Assembly: GCA_019449595.1 (NCBI GenBank)
Contig: JAGRPL010000014.1
Coordinates: 182,043-246,042, forward strand
Source of the DNA: Rhodoferax sp.
GTDB lineage: Bacteria; Pseudomonadota; Gammaproteobacteria; Burkholderiales; Burkholderiaceae_C
Direction of reading: 5' to 3'
DNA length: 64,000 nucleotides
Of this stretch, positions 25,102 through 34,754 are shown one piece after another. Position 1 is the first letter of the stretch. Every line of letters starts with the position of its first letter. The position numbers and the translations under genes were made by a program. The notes below the pieces were generated by a model. That model was given only the letters and a program-made list of their open reading frames with translations, was not told the DNA's origin and made no database searches.

Positions 25102-26163
25102 ATGCTGACCAACTACCCGCACCCTCAGCCCGCCCCCACCGCCGCCATGCAGGAAAAACATCTGCCAGAGCTCGACGCCCTGGAACGCATCCTCGACCTG
25201 GGCGCTGCACATCTGGACGTCACCGTGGTGCACCAGGTGGCCGCGGCCGGCGCCTCTGCCCTGCCCGTCTACACCATCGGCCTGGGCAACCCCAGCCCGG
25301 AGGTTCCCGCCATCGGCTTCTTTGGCGGAGTGCATGGCCTGGAGCGCATCGGCGCCGAGGTGGTGATTGCGTTTCTGCACAGCACCGTCATGCGGCTGCA
25401 GTGGGATGCCACCTTGCACCGCCAGCTCGAATCCATGCGCCTGGTCTTCATGCCCATCGTCAACCCCGGCGGCATGCTGCTGGGCACCCGCGCCAACCCC
25501 GGCGGGGTGGACCTGATGCGCAACGCGCCCATCGAAGCCACCGACCAGGTGCCGTTCCTGGTGGGTGGCCAGCGCATCAGCGCGGGGCTGCCCTGGTACC
25601 GTGGCAAATCCGGCGCGCCCATGGAGGCCGAAAACCAGGCCCTGTGCAGTGTGGTGGCGTCCGAGCTGCTGACGCGCCCGTTCAGCATGGCGCTGGATTG
25701 CCACTCCGGATTTGGCGTGAGCGACCGCCTGTGGTTTCCCTACGCCCACACCCGCAAGCCCATTGCCCACCTGGCGGAAATGCAGGCCCTCAAGGAAGTG
25801 TTTCTGCAGACCTACAGCCACCACCCGTACGTCTTCGAGCCGCAGAGCCTTCAGTATCTGGCACACGGCGACGTGTGGGACCACCTGTACGTGCAGGCCT
25901 GCCGGCAGGCGGACCGCGTCTTTCTGCCGCTGACACTGGAGATGGGCTCCTGGCTGTGGATCAAGAAGAACCCGCGTCAGCTGTTTTCGCTCAAGGGCAT
26001 CTTCAACCCCCTGATTGCGCACCGCCAGCACCGCGTGCTGCGCCGTCACCTGTCGCTGCTGGACTTCCTGGCGCGCGCCGCCGGCAGCCACGCACGCTGG
26101 ACCCCCACGTCCGACACGCGTGCGCGCCTGCATGCCGATGCGCTGCAGGGCTGGTACGAGTAA
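25102..26163 (+). CDS. M14-family (zinc carboxypeptidase/deacylase-like) peptidase
   Basis: This 353-aa protein from the ATG at 25102 (a TTG at 25075 is in frame) shows the M14 zinc-site pattern. GFFGGVHGLERIG gives His and Glu three residues apart, and a later LDCHSGFG supplies the second His. MPIVNPGG in between carries the arginine/asparagine region of the fold, and the catalytic Glu is probably in LTLEMGSW. Such enzymes cut C-terminal residues or deacylate amino acids; the substrate is not evident and there is no signal peptide. It stands alone, 78 bp before fumC. Confidence 0.75.
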   Translation: MLTNYPHPQPAPTAAMQEKHLPELDALERILDLGAAHLDVTVVHQVAAAGASALPVYTIGLGNPSPEVPAIGFFGGVHGLERIGAEVVIAFLHSTVMRLQWDATLHRQLESMRLVFMPIVNPGGMLLGTRANPGGVDLMRNAPIEATDQVPFLVGGQRISAGLPWYRGKSGAPMEAENQALCSVVASELLTRPFSMALDCHSGFGVSDRLWFPYAHTRKPIAHLAEMQALKEVFLQTYSHHPYVFEPQSLQYLAHGDVWDHLYVQACRQADRVFLPLTLEMGSWLWIKKNPRQLFSLKGIFNPLIAHRQHRVLRRHLSLLDFLARAAGSHARWTPTSDTRARLHADALQGWYE

Positions 26164-26241
26164 CACCCCACCGCCACCCCGGCGCGGTGCAGGCGATGGC
26201 GCCCAGGCGCACAATGCAGCGAGCAACGCAGGAGTATTGCC

Positions 26242-27627
26242 ATGACCACTGCCTTCCGCCTGGAACACGATTCCTTCGGCGACATTGCCGTACCCGCCGA
26301 TGCGCTCTGGGGCGCCCAGACACAGCGCTCGCTGCTGCACTTCGCCATTTCCACCGAGCGCATGCCCGAGGCGCTGCTGATGGCGCTGGCGCGCACCAAG
26401 CGCATCGCCGCCGAGGTCAACGCGGAGCTTGGCCTGCTGGAGCCCGCACTGGCGACGGCCATTGCGCAGGCCGCCGACGAAGTTCTGGCCGGCGCCCACC
26501 CGGACGCCTTTCCGCTGGCCGTGTGGCAGACCGGCTCGGGCACGCAGAGCAACATGAACATGAATGAGGTGCTAGCCAACCGCGCGTCCGAACTGCTGGG
26601 CGGTGTGCGCGGCACGGCGCGCCGGGTGCACCCGAACGACCACGTCAACCTGGGCCAGTCGTCCAACGACATCTTTCCGACGGCCATGCACGTTGCCGCC
26701 GCCGTCAGCCTCAGCCAGAACCTGCTGCCCGCCTTGCGCACGCTGCGCACCACTCTGGCCGACAAGGCGGCCGCGTTCGCCGACATCGTGAAAATCGGCC
26801 GCACCCATCTGCAGGACGCCACGCCGCTCACCCTGGGGCAGGAAATCTCGGGGTGGGTCGCCCAGCTCCAGCACGCCGAGCAGGCGGTTACCGCCAGCCT
26901 GGACGCGCTGCATGCGCTTGCCGTGGGCGGCACGGCGGTGGGCACCGGGCTCAACACCCACCCGCAATTTGGGGAGCGGGTTGCCGCACGGCTGGCGCAG
27001 GAGACGGGCCAGCCTTTTCGCTGCGCCAGCAACCGCTTTGCCGCACTGGCCGCGCACGACGCGCTGGTGGCGTCGCACGGCGCGCTCAAGACCCTGGCGG
27101 TGGCCCTGATGAAGATCGCCAACGACGTGCGCTGGCTGGCGTCGGGCCCGCGCTGCGGGCTGGGCGAGCTGCAGCTGCCGGAAAACGAACCCGGCAGTTC
27201 CATCATGCCGGGCAAAGTCAACCCCACGCAGTGCGAGGCCCTCACCATGGTGTGCTGCCAGGTGCTGGGCAACGACGTGGCGCTGGGAGTGGGGGGCGCC
27301 ATGGGCAACTTTGAGCTCAACGTCTTCAAGCCGCTGATCGCCCACAACTTCCTGCAAAGTGTCCGCCTGCTCGGCGACGCCATCGCCAGTTTTGATGTGC
27401 ACTGCGCCCGCGGCATGGCACCCGACTGCACGCGCATTGCGGCACTGCTAGCGCACTCACTGATGCTGGTCACCGCGCTCAGTCCCCACATCGGCTACGA
27501 CCGCGCCGCCACCATTGCCAAGCACGCGCACACCGCCGGACTCTCCCTGCGCGAAGCCGCGCTGGCGCTGGGGTTTGTCACCGCCGCCCAGTTTGACGAC
27601 TGGGTGCGGCCCGAACACATGGTTTAA
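26242..27627 (+). CDS. fumC: Fumarate hydratase, class II
   Basis: This 461-aa protein of the aspartase/fumarase superfamily has [44 protein letters not shown] and the signature [13 protein letters not shown] carrying the catalytic Ser loop. It interconverts fumarate and L-malate in the TCA cycle without an iron-sulfur cluster, as a homotetramer. Its stop codon overlaps that of the convergent MFS gene in a TTAA palindrome. An ACAAT-like -10 occurs at about 26211-26216, roughly 25 bp before the start. Confidence 0.96.
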   Translation: MTTAFRLEHDSFGDIAVPADALWGAQTQRSLLHFAISTERMPEALLMALARTKRIAAEVNAELGLLEPALATAIAQAADEVLAGAHPDAFPLAVWQTGSGTQSNMNMNEVLANRASELLGGVRGTARRVHPNDHVNLGQSSNDIFPTAMHVAAAVSLSQNLLPALRTLRTTLADKAAAFADIVKIGRTHLQDATPLTLGQEISGWVAQLQHAEQAVTASLDALHALAVGGTAVGTGLNTHPQFGERVAARLAQETGQPFRCASNRFAALAAHDALVASHGALKTLAVALMKIANDVRWLASGPRCGLGELQLPENEPGSSIMPGKVNPTQCEALTMVCCQVLGNDVALGVGGAMGNFELNVFKPLIAHNFLQSVRLLGDAIASFDVHCARGMAPDCTRIAALLAHSLMLVTALSPHIGYDRAATIAKHAHTAGLSLREAALALGFVTAAQFDDWVRPEHMV

Positions 27628-28844
27628 CGGTGCGACGCCGGGCGCAGCACCCAAAAGGTCACGATGGCCGCCAGCGACAGCAAGGCCGACAGGGCGAAGG
27701 CCCACGGGGGCGAGATGGCCCACAGGGCGCCCGCCACCAGGGACGCCGGCAGGTAGAGCACCCCGGTGACAAAGTTGTAGACCCCCACCGCGGTGGCACG
27801 GCGCTCGGGCTCCAGGTCGGCAATGAAGGCCTTGCTTTGCGATTCTTCCACCGCATAGAACACGCCATAGAACACAAAGGCCAGGATGATCTCCCAGCGC
27901 GTGCTGGCAAACACCAGCCAGAGGCTGATCACTCCGTACAGGGCGTAGCCCAGCACGACGATGCGGCTGCGCCCCACGGTATCGCCCCGGTGGCCCACCA
28001 GCGGCGCCGCAATCACGCAGGTGATGTTGAACAGGGCGTAGAGCAGCACGATGTCCGCCACGCTGAAGCCCACGCTGTGCGCCTTGAGCAGCAGGAAGCC
28101 CAGGCTGAAATAGGCCAGGGCAAAGACCCCGGCCGGAACCAGGAAGCGCTTGAACCCCGGACTGAGCAGCCGCCAGTTCTGCCCCACGCTCTCGCGTGCG
28201 TGGGGCAGAACTGGCTGGTCCTCGATCCGCGCCAGCACCAGCACGCTGAGCACGGCCGGAACAAAGGCCACCCAGAACAGGGTCTGGTAGGTCTGCGCGG
28301 ACTCTCCCAACCACGACAGCAGGCCATAGGCGGCCAGCGGCCCCAGCACGGCGCCCGACTTGTCCAGCGCCTTGTGCACGCCAAAGGAGAAGCCGCGCGT
28401 TTTCGCGTCGGCAATGGACGACAGCCAGGCATCACGCGGCGGCCCGCGGAAACCCTTGCCCAGCCGCTCGATGACGCGAAACAGGCCCAGGCCGATGATG
28501 GAATTACTCACCAGCAGAATGGTCTTGGCCAGCGTCGAGAAACCGTAACCGGCGATGGCAAACGACTTGCGCCGGCCGCTGCGGTCCGACAGCCAGCCGG
28601 CCAGGTAGTTGAGGGACGAGGCCGAAAAGTCCGCCAGCCCTTCCACCAGCCCCAGCAGCGAGGCCGAAGCCCCCGCGACCGTGGTGAAGAAAACCGCGAA
28701 CACCGAGAAGATCATCTCGGAACTGAGGTCGGTCAGAAAGCTGACCACCCCCAGTTTGAGGATGTCCGGGTGCAGCTTGCGCCAGCGCGAGGCCGGGGCC
28801 GCCGGGGCCGCTACCGCTACGTCAGCTTTCGAGGGAGCCGTCAT
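27624..28844 (-). CDS. MFS transporter
   Basis: This 406-aa protein from the ATG at 28844 has twelve predicted TM helices. The cytoplasmic N-terminus is Ala-rich and is followed by [21 protein letters not shown]. The loop 2-3 motif is [20 protein letters not shown] and a conserved [10 protein letters not shown] follows TM4-5. This resembles a group of uncharacterised bacterial MFS proteins with the FLTDLSSEM start. The substrate is unknown. A hairpin-prone GGGGCAGAAC/GTTCTGCCCC pair occurs inside the gene at 28176-28208. It is 43 bp downstream of the ribonuclease gene on the same strand and convergent with fumC. Confidence 0.85.
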   Translation of the reverse strand: MTAPSKADVAVAAPAAPASRWRKLHPDILKLGVVSFLTDLSSEMIFSVFAVFFTTVAGASASLLGLVEGLADFSASSLNYLAGWLSDRSGRRKSFAIAGYGFSTLAKTILLVSNSIIGLGLFRVIERLGKGFRGPPRDAWLSSIADAKTRGFSFGVHKALDKSGAVLGPLAAYGLLSWLGESAQTYQTLFWVAFVPAVLSVLVLARIEDQPVLPHARESVGQNWRLLSPGFKRFLVPAGVFALAYFSLGFLLLKAHSVGFSVADIVLLYALFNITCVIAAPLVGHRGDTVGRSRIVVLGYALYGVISLWLVFASTRWEIILAFVFYGVFYAVEESQSKAFIADLEPERRATAVGVYNFVTGVLYLPASLVAGALWAISPPWAFALSALLSLAAIVTFWVLRPASHR

Positions 28845-28887
28845 GGGTATGTCCTGTCCATTTTTGCGCTGCCGGCGCGGTGCGCGT

Positions 28888-30360
28888 TCAGTCCTTGACC
28901 ACAAAATCGATGAATCCGCGCTCCACGTTGGTGAATACCAGCTTGACGCGGACCTTGTCGCCCACCTTCAGGCTGCCATTGCCGCCCACCAGCTTGCCCT
29001 CAGCGGGCGGCGTAAAGATGCGCACCCACACGCCTTCGGCCGCGCTGCCGGTGACAACGGCATCGAAACGCTCGCCGATGCGCGACTCCAGCAGCAAAGC
29101 GGCCTCGGACTTGCGCATGCGCCGCTCCACCTTCTGGGCCGCGTCTTCCTGGTGTGTGCAGTGCTGGGCCAATGCGTCCAGCTCTTCGTTGGAATAGGGC
29201 GCGTCCTTGCCCGCCAGCGCCGCCTTGAGGAGCCGCGAGGTGATGAGGTCGGGGAAGCGCCGGTTGGGCGCCGTCGAATGGGTGTAATCGCGCACGGCCA
29301 GGCCGAAGTGGCCGATGGGCGGCCCGCCAGGTGTTTCCACCACATACTCACCCGAGCCCATCAGCTTGACGATGACCAGCGACAGATCGGGAAAGCGCAG
29401 CGGATCAGCCCGGTGGCGTTTGGCCAGAAAGGCCGCCAGGGCCTGGGAATCGGGCTCGGCCGGCAGGGTTTCGCCGTATTCCTTGGCCACGCCCACGATG
29501 CGCAACCAGCGCTCGGGTGAACGCACCACACGGCGCAGCGATGCGCCCCCTCGCCCGGTCAGGTAACGCGCCGTGCAGCCGTTGGTGGCAATCATCACTT
29601 CTTCGATCAGCTGACGCGCGCGGTTCTGCACCTGCTGGCGGATGTCCACCACCTTTTCACCGTCAAACACGGCGCGCGGCTGGAAGGTTTCAAACTCCAG
29701 CGAACCCTCTGCATGCCGGCGCGCCCGCAGTTGCTGCGCCATGGCGTCTTGCATGCGCAGCTGCGCCTCCATGCCCGGGACGGCCGCCGCAGCCGCCGGC
29801 AAGGGGCCCTCGCCATCGATCCAGGCCGACACGGCGTCGTACGCCAGCTTGGCCTGGTTGCGCACCTGTGCCCGGTAGACCGTCGAGCCGGCCAGCGTGG
29901 CGTCGGCGTTGAAAACCATTTCGGTCACCAGCGCCAACCGGTCTTCGCCCGGGTTGAGCGAGGTCAGATCCGTGGACAGACGCTCGGGCAGCATCGGATA
30001 GATGCGCGCCGAGGTGTAGATGGACGTCGTGTTGATGAGGGCATGGTTGTCGATGGGGGAATCCTTGCGGACCAGACAATCCACATCGGCAATGGCCACC
30101 CACAGCCGCAGGGCGCCACCGGGCAGGGCCTCGCAGACGGTGAGCTGGTCCAGGTCCAGCGAATCATCGTTGTCGATGGAACACCAGAGCAGGGCGGTGA
30201 GGTCGTGGATGTCGGGGTCGGATTCACGACCCGGCCCGGTGATGTCTGCCAGCTGCTGCTGGACACGGGACGAAAACTCGGGCTCAAGCCCGCGTTCGGC
30301 CATGGCGTTGTTGGCGATGCGGACGAGGTCGGAGCGCTGATGGGTATGGCTGGAATGCAT
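28888..30360 (-). CDS. RNase II/RNB-family 3'-5' exoribonuclease
   Basis: This 490-aa protein has the RNB catalytic core with the acidic metal-binding cluster SIDNDDSLDLDQ (about residues 62-73) and AIADVDCLV. RDYTHSTAPNRRFPDLITSR (about 358-377) is the conserved RNB substrate/active-site block. A C-terminal S1-like domain ends with VGDKVRVKLVF. It degrades single-stranded RNA hydrolytically from the 3' end. It is shorter than E. coli RNase II/R because the N-terminal cold-shock domains are reduced or absent, so a precise rnb/rnr symbol is not given. Start ATG at 30360. Confidence 0.9.
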   Translation of the reverse strand: MHSSHTHQRSDLVRIANNAMAERGLEPEFSSRVQQQLADITGPGRESDPDIHDLTALLWCSIDNDDSLDLDQLTVCEALPGGALRLWVAIADVDCLVRKDSPIDNHALINTTSIYTSARIYPMLPERLSTDLTSLNPGEDRLALVTEMVFNADATLAGSTVYRAQVRNQAKLAYDAVSAWIDGEGPLPAAAAAVPGMEAQLRMQDAMAQQLRARRHAEGSLEFETFQPRAVFDGEKVVDIRQQVQNRARQLIEEVMIATNGCTARYLTGRGGASLRRVVRSPERWLRIVGVAKEYGETLPAEPDSQALAAFLAKRHRADPLRFPDLSLVIVKLMGSGEYVVETPGGPPIGHFGLAVRDYTHSTAPNRRFPDLITSRLLKAALAGKDAPYSNEELDALAQHCTHQEDAAQKVERRMRKSEAALLLESRIGERFDAVVTGSAAEGVWVRIFTPPAEGKLVGGNGSLKVGDKVRVKLVFTNVERGFIDFVVKD

Positions 30361-30420
30361 GGTTTCCACTATACAGACCGGCAACGCGCCCTGCAGCGCC
30401 GAGAGCCGCCGCCGCCCGGC

Positions 30421-30831
30421 TTACGTGCCCAGGCGCGCCGCCAGGAAACCCAGCGGGTGGTGTGCCAGCGCAACCGTCAGCATGAAACCGTAGCACGCCA
30501 GCGACGCCACAAAAAACACCAGGCGCGCACGCGGGGTGGGCGCCCGCTTGAGCGCCAGCGTGCCGAGCACGATGTACAGCAGCAGCAGGCCGATCTTGGT
30601 GCTCAGCCACGGCACGGCGAACGGGTTGAGCTGAAGGATGTGCAGCAACAGCAGCGCGGCACTCAGCAGGCCGGTGTCGATGGTGTAACTCAGACGGCGC
30701 ACGGCCGGTTGCATGGCCCACTGCGCGCCCGTGAGCACCGCCACGCCGCGCGCCGCAAACAGGGCGCCGCTGGTCAGCACCAGGCTGATATGGGTCCAGC
30801 GGACCTGTGGGTACCACTCGGCCAGGGTCAT
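30421..30831 (-). CDS. SirB2-family small membrane protein
   Basis: This 136-aa inner-membrane protein has four predicted TM helices and SirB2-like features: an N-terminal VRWTHISLVLTSGALFAARG, RLSYTIDTGLL in the middle and LSTKIGLLLLYIVLG. The biochemical role of this family is unknown; the name comes from a Salmonella invasion locus and should not be read as a virulence function here. Its ATG overlaps the stop of the upstream cupin gene (ATGA), indicating translational coupling. Confidence 0.8.
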   Translation of the reverse strand: MTLAEWYPQVRWTHISLVLTSGALFAARGVAVLTGAQWAMQPAVRRLSYTIDTGLLSAALLLLHILQLNPFAVPWLSTKIGLLLLYIVLGTLALKRAPTPRARLVFFVASLACYGFMLTVALAHHPLGFLAARLGT

Positions 30832-31163
30832 GCTTGCCCTGTGAGCAGGACCATCACCAGCAGCGAGGTGTCGGTAAGTGCCGTGACCGCATGGGGCTCA
30901 CCACCCGGCAGGGTCAGCAGCTGGCCGGCCTTCAGCGTGCAGGTCCGGTGCGGCGTGGTGACGACCGCGTCGCCTTCCAGGCACTGCACCGTCATTTCAC
31001 CGGCCACATGGTGCTGGGGCAGGCCATGCCCGGCCAGCAGCACCACGCGCATCAGCTGCAGGGCGCCGGTTTTCAGCAGGCTGCTGGTCACGCTGGCGTG
31101 CAGTTGGTCTCCCAGGGGCGCGACGTCAATGACGTCCAGCGGTTGTGCGTGTTTCAAAGCCAT
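30828..31163 (-). CDS. Cupin-domain protein
   Basis: This 111-aa single-domain cupin shows the two conserved motifs in weak form: GLPQHHVAGEMTVQCLEGD (motif 1, with His-His and Glu) and LPGGEPHAVTAL (motif 2 with His). Such small proteins bind a metal and act as isomerases, dioxygenases or sensors; none can be chosen here. It is the first gene of a two-gene unit with the SirB2-like protein and is divergent from feoA, so the Fur-like box at 31240 lies between them and could act on both. Confidence 0.8.
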   Translation of the reverse strand: MALKHAQPLDVIDVAPLGDQLHASVTSSLLKTGALQLMRVVLLAGHGLPQHHVAGEMTVQCLEGDAVVTTPHRTCTLKAGQLLTLPGGEPHAVTALTDTSLLVMVLLTGQA

Positions 31164-31239
31164 GGTGTGGTTCCTTTGAAGCCAGTCTTAAAACAGATAA
31201 ACCATTATGCATTTTGGCTCTTTTCATGCAAATCTAAAT

Positions 31240-31254
31240 GAGATACACTATCAT
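31240..31254. promoter_or_regulatory. Candidate Fur box upstream of feoAB
   Basis: TGAGATA-C-ACTATCA has the 7-1-7 inverted arrangement of Fur sites and matches TGATAAT-N-ATTATCA at 10 of 14 positions. The flanks extend symmetry to AAATGA ... TCATTT. It lies 28 bp upstream of the feoA start in a visibly AT-rich stretch. Ferrous iron uptake operons are commonly Fur-repressed, which supports the call. Confidence 0.6.
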
Positions 31255-31281
31255 TTGGATCAACCCATCCTGGAAGCCACC

Positions 31282-31524
31282 ATGCGATTAACCCAACTGC
31301 CCAACGGCGCCCACGCGACGGTCACCCGCGTTACCGGGGAGGCGCCTCAAACCGACGGCGCCACGCTGGAGCGCCTGGGGGAGCTCGGCTTCATCCCCGG
31401 CGAACCGGTGCAATTGCTGCGGCGTGGGCCCGGCGGACGCGAGCCGCTGGCGGTGATGGTGGGTGAAACCATGTTTGCCTTGCGCTGGGTCGAGGCCCAC
31501 TGCATTGAGGTTGCCACCGCATGA
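31282..31524 (+). CDS. feoA: Ferrous iron transport protein A
   Basis: This 80-aa protein, from the ATG at 31282, has the FeoA SH3-like domain: MRLTQLPNGAHATVTRV, then LGELGFIPGEPVQLLRRGPGG, and MFALRWVEAHCIEV. FeoA is a small cytoplasmic partner thought to support the GTPase/transport activity of FeoB. It overlaps feoB by ATGA and sits just downstream of a candidate Fur box. The open frame extends to 31207, but translation there would begin inside the promoter region. Confidence 0.93.
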   Translation: MRLTQLPNGAHATVTRVTGEAPQTDGATLERLGELGFIPGEPVQLLRRGPGGREPLAVMVGETMFALRWVEAHCIEVATA

Positions 31525-33407
31525 ACGCCAGCACCACACTCTCCCAGGCCTGGAACGTGGCCCTGGTGGGCAACCCCAACTGCGGCAAGACCGCCCTGTT
31601 CAACCTGCTGACCGGTGCCCGCCAAAAGGTGGCCAACTACGCCGGCGTCACCGTGGAACGCAAGATCGGCATCCTGCGGCTGGCCAGCGGCCAGGCCATC
31701 TCGGTCATCGACCTGCCCGGCGTCTACAGCCTGAAGCCGGCCACGCCTGACGAAGAGGTCACGCTGGAAGTGATCGAAGGCCGCCGCACCGGCGAAGCGG
31801 CCGTGGACGCCATCGTGGCGGTGGTCGATGCCACCAACCTGCGCATGAACCTGCGCCTGGTGCTGGAACTCCAACGCCTGGGGCGCCCGGTCATCGTGGC
31901 GCTCAACATGGCCGACGTGGCGCGCGCGCGCGGCCTCTCCATTGACGTCGCCCAACTGGCCGCCGAACTGGGCTGTCCGGTGGTCGAGACGGTCGCGGTG
32001 CAGCACAACGGTCACCAGCAACTGCTGGCGCAGATCGAGCACTCCCTGGCGGCGCAGGCGGCCATGGCCCAGCCCAAGCCGGCCGGCGCCGTCCGCCCAG
32101 TGCCCCGCAGCAGCGCCGAGGTGCAGCAGGAAGTCCGGCGCATCCTCGCCATTGCGGCACCCAACGCCACGCAGTTCCAGCGCTTTCACCACCGCGTAGA
32201 CGCCTGGACCATGCATCCGGTGTGGGGCCTGGTGATTCTGGCCGCTGTGCTGTTCCTGGTGTTCCAGGCCGTCTTTTCCTGGGCCAACCTGCCCATGGAC
32301 GCCATCAAGGAAGGCATGGCGTTCCTGGCCGAATGGACCACCGCCCACATGGCCGAAGGTCCTCTGCGCAGCCTGCTGGTCGACGGCGTGATTGCCGGGG
32401 CCGGCGGCGTGGTGGTGTTTCTGCCGCAGATCCTGATCCTCTTCTTCTTCATCCTGGTGCTGGAAGACTCGGGCTACCTGCCCCGTGCGGCGTTTTTGCT
32501 CGACACTCTGATGGGCAAGGTGGGCCTGTCGGGCCGCGCCTTCATCCCGCTGCTGTCGAGCTTTGCCTGCGCCATTCCCGGCATCATGGCTACCCGCACC
32601 ATCGCCAACTGGCAGGACCGGCTGGCCACCATCATGGTGGCGCCGCTCATGACATGCTCGGCGCGCCTGCCGGTGTATGCCCTGCTGATCGGCGCCTTCG
32701 TGCCGGACCGCAGCATCGGTTTCTTCAACCTGCGCGGGCTCACGCTCTTTGGCCTGTACGTGGCCGGTGTGGTGTCGGCCATGGGGGTGGCCTGGGTCTT
32801 CAAGCGGGTGTGGATGAAGAGTCGTTACCAGCCGCTGATGCTGGAACTGCCCCCTTACCGCATCCCGGGCCTGCGCAACCTGGTGTTGGGCCTGTGGGAG
32901 CGCGCGCGCATCTTCCTGCAGCGTGTGGGCACCATCATTTTTGCCCTGATGGTGGTGCTGTGGTTCCTCTCGACCTACCCCGGACCGCCCGATGGCGCCA
33001 CCGGCCCGGCCATCCAGTACAGCCTGGCCGGCATGCTGGGGCAGGCGCTGGAACACGTGTTCGCACCCATCGGTTTCAACTGGCAGATTTCCATTGCACT
33101 GGTCCCCGGCCTGGCGGCCCGCGAGGTTGCCGTGGGCGCGCTGGGAACCGTGTATTCGCTCTCGGCCGCGGGGGACTCGGTCGCCGATTCGCTGGCACCG
33201 GTCATTGCCCAGGGCTGGTCGCTGGCGACCGCATTCTCCCTGCTGGCCTGGTACGTGTTTGCACCCCAATGCATTTCCACGCTGGCCGTGGTCAAGCGCG
33301 AGACCAACTCCTGGCGCTACCCCATCCTGATGGCCACCTACATGTTCGCCCTGGCCTATCTGGCGTCATTTGCAACCTACCGTCTGACACTCTGGCTGGG
33401 AGGCTGA
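31521..33407 (+). CDS. feoB: Ferrous iron transport protein B
   Basis: This 628-aa membrane GTPase has a cytoplasmic G domain with G1 GNPNCGKT (residues 17-24), G3 DLPGVYSL and G4 NMAD. The TM permease domain has the conserved Gate motifs, including LEDSGYLPRAAFLLD and SSFACAIPGIMATRTI, and a C-terminal Gate repeat with LAAREVAVGALGTVY. It imports Fe(II) across the inner membrane. It is somewhat shorter than the E. coli protein, as many proteobacterial FeoBs are. Coupled to feoA and followed 6 bp later by a Cys-containing small membrane protein. Confidence 0.97.
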   Translation: MNASTTLSQAWNVALVGNPNCGKTALFNLLTGARQKVANYAGVTVERKIGILRLASGQAISVIDLPGVYSLKPATPDEEVTLEVIEGRRTGEAAVDAIVAVVDATNLRMNLRLVLELQRLGRPVIVALNMADVARARGLSIDVAQLAAELGCPVVETVAVQHNGHQQLLAQIEHSLAAQAAMAQPKPAGAVRPVPRSSAEVQQEVRRILAIAAPNATQFQRFHHRVDAWTMHPVWGLVILAAVLFLVFQAVFSWANLPMDAIKEGMAFLAEWTTAHMAEGPLRSLLVDGVIAGAGGVVVFLPQILILFFFILVLEDSGYLPRAAFLLDTLMGKVGLSGRAFIPLLSSFACAIPGIMATRTIANWQDRLATIMVAPLMTCSARLPVYALLIGAFVPDRSIGFFNLRGLTLFGLYVAGVVSAMGVAWVFKRVWMKSRYQPLMLELPPYRIPGLRNLVLGLWERARIFLQRVGTIIFALMVVLWFLSTYPGPPDGATGPAIQYSLAGMLGQALEHVFAPIGFNWQISIALVPGLAAREVAVGALGTVYSLSAAGDSVADSLAPVIAQGWSLATAFSLLAWYVFAPQCISTLAVVKRETNSWRYPILMATYMFALAYLASFATYRLTLWLGG

Positions 33408-33413
33408 TTCACC

Positions 33414-33677
33414 ATGGCAACACAATCCCTGATCGTGATCCTGCTGGTACTGGGCTGCAGCCTGTATGCCCTGTGGACGCTGATGCCCGCCGTGGCGCGC
33501 CGCTTCCTCGCCCAGCGGCTGCTGCGGCTACCGCTGCCCGCCGCGTGGGCCGCCGTCTTCCAGCGCGCCGTGAAACAGCCCTCGGGCTGCGACTGCAGCG
33601 GTTGCGACAAGGTGGTTGACCTGCAAGCCAAACCGGCCACGCAGGTCATCCGTTTTCACCCCCAGCGCAAGTCCTGA
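33414..33677 (+). CDS. Small Cys-containing membrane protein in FeoC position
   Basis: This 87-aa protein has an N-terminal TM helix (LIVILLVLGCSLYALWTL) and a cytoplasmic part with the cluster C59-D-C61-S-G-C64-D, which could hold metal or an iron-sulfur centre. It is not the winged-helix FeoC of enterics, but it takes the same third place in the feo operon, 6 bp after feoB. Similar Cys-bearing FeoB-associated proteins are known in other bacteria. Role in iron uptake is inferred from context only. Confidence 0.75.
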   Translation: MATQSLIVILLVLGCSLYALWTLMPAVARRFLAQRLLRLPLPAAWAAVFQRAVKQPSGCDCSGCDKVVDLQAKPATQVIRFHPQRKS

Positions 33678-33683
33678 CGCGGT

Positions 33684-34640
33684 TTACTGCGGGACGCGGG
33701 TTGCCGCCGCGTGGTCCAGGTCGGGGCGTTTCCACGGGTCCACGTGGGTCATCAGGTTGAGGACCCGGTGGCGCTGCAAGACCCGTTGGCGGGCCTCCAC
33801 CGCGATGTCGTGACCGGCCTCGACCGAGATGGACGCCTCCACCTCCAGGTGGGCATCCACCACAATCATGTCGCCCATCTTGCGGGTGCGCACATCGTGC
33901 ACGCCACTGACCCCGGGGGTCTCCAGCAGCGTCTGGCGAATGGCCTGCACTTCCTGCTCGTCCACCGCCCGGTCCATCAGGTCGTGCAAGGCATCCCAGG
34001 CGAACTCCCAACCCATCTTGGTCACCATGAAGCCCACGATCAAGGCCGCAATGGGGTCCAGAATCGGGTAGCCGGCCAGATTGCCGGCGATACCCACGCC
34101 CACCACCAGTGAAGAGGCTGCGTCGGAGCGGGCGTGCCACGCATTGGCCACCAGCATGCTGGACTTGACCCGCTTGGCCACGGCCAGCATGTAGCGAAAC
34201 AGGGTTTCCTTCGCCACCAGAGCGCCGCCGGCCACCCACAGGGCGACCATATGCACCTGCTGCACGGTCTCTGGCGCCTCCAGCTTGCGGAAGGCCGACC
34301 ACAGCATGCCCACGCCCACGGCCAGCAGCAGACTGCCCAGCACCAGCGAGGCGGCGGTTTCAAACCGCTGGTGACCGTAGGGGTGGTCCTCGTCGGCGTC
34401 CTTCTTGCTGTGGTGCCCGGCAAACAGCACGACGAAGTCCGCCACCAGGTCGGACAGCGAATGGATGCCGTCGGCGATCAGGCCCTGTGACTTGGCGAAC
34501 ACGCCCACCACGATCTGCGTGGTGGTCAGCACCAGGTTCACGCCGACACTGACCCAGGTACTGCGCGAGGCTGCGGCCATGCGCTCCGCGGTGCTGTGCT
34601 GCGTGTCTTCGGGATCGTCGGCAAGTTCGGTGAAATTCAT
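33684..34640 (-). CDS. Cation diffusion facilitator metal efflux protein
   Basis: This 318-aa CDF transporter has six predicted TM helices. The transport-site patterns are ADGIHSLSDLVADF in TM2 and NAWHARSDAASS in TM5 (His-x3-Asp). A cytoplasmic C-terminal ferredoxin-like dimerisation domain contains GVSGVHDVRTRKMGDMIVVD and ends near HVDPW. CDF proteins exchange protons for Zn, Fe, Mn or Co efflux. The FieF/MamM-like sequence and its position back-to-back with feo suggest iron or zinc, which is inference. Start ATG at 34640; convergent with the feo operon, with only 6 bp between stops. Confidence 0.9.
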   Translation of the reverse strand: MNFTELADDPEDTQHSTAERMAAASRSTWVSVGVNLVLTTTQIVVGVFAKSQGLIADGIHSLSDLVADFVVLFAGHHSKKDADEDHPYGHQRFETAASLVLGSLLLAVGVGMLWSAFRKLEAPETVQQVHMVALWVAGGALVAKETLFRYMLAVAKRVKSSMLVANAWHARSDAASSLVVGVGIAGNLAGYPILDPIAALIVGFMVTKMGWEFAWDALHDLMDRAVDEQEVQAIRQTLLETPGVSGVHDVRTRKMGDMIVVDAHLEVEASISVEAGHDIAVEARQRVLQRHRVLNLMTHVDPWKRPDLDHAAATRVPQ

Positions 34641-34754
34641 GGCAAGGGAATAGGCGTTGAAGCGCTGCTCGGGTCGGGCCGCCAAGCATACGCCCCCGAT
34701 CTTAAGGAGAAATGAAGGCCCGGCCATGCGGGCGTGGCGACGCAACGTCGCCGA

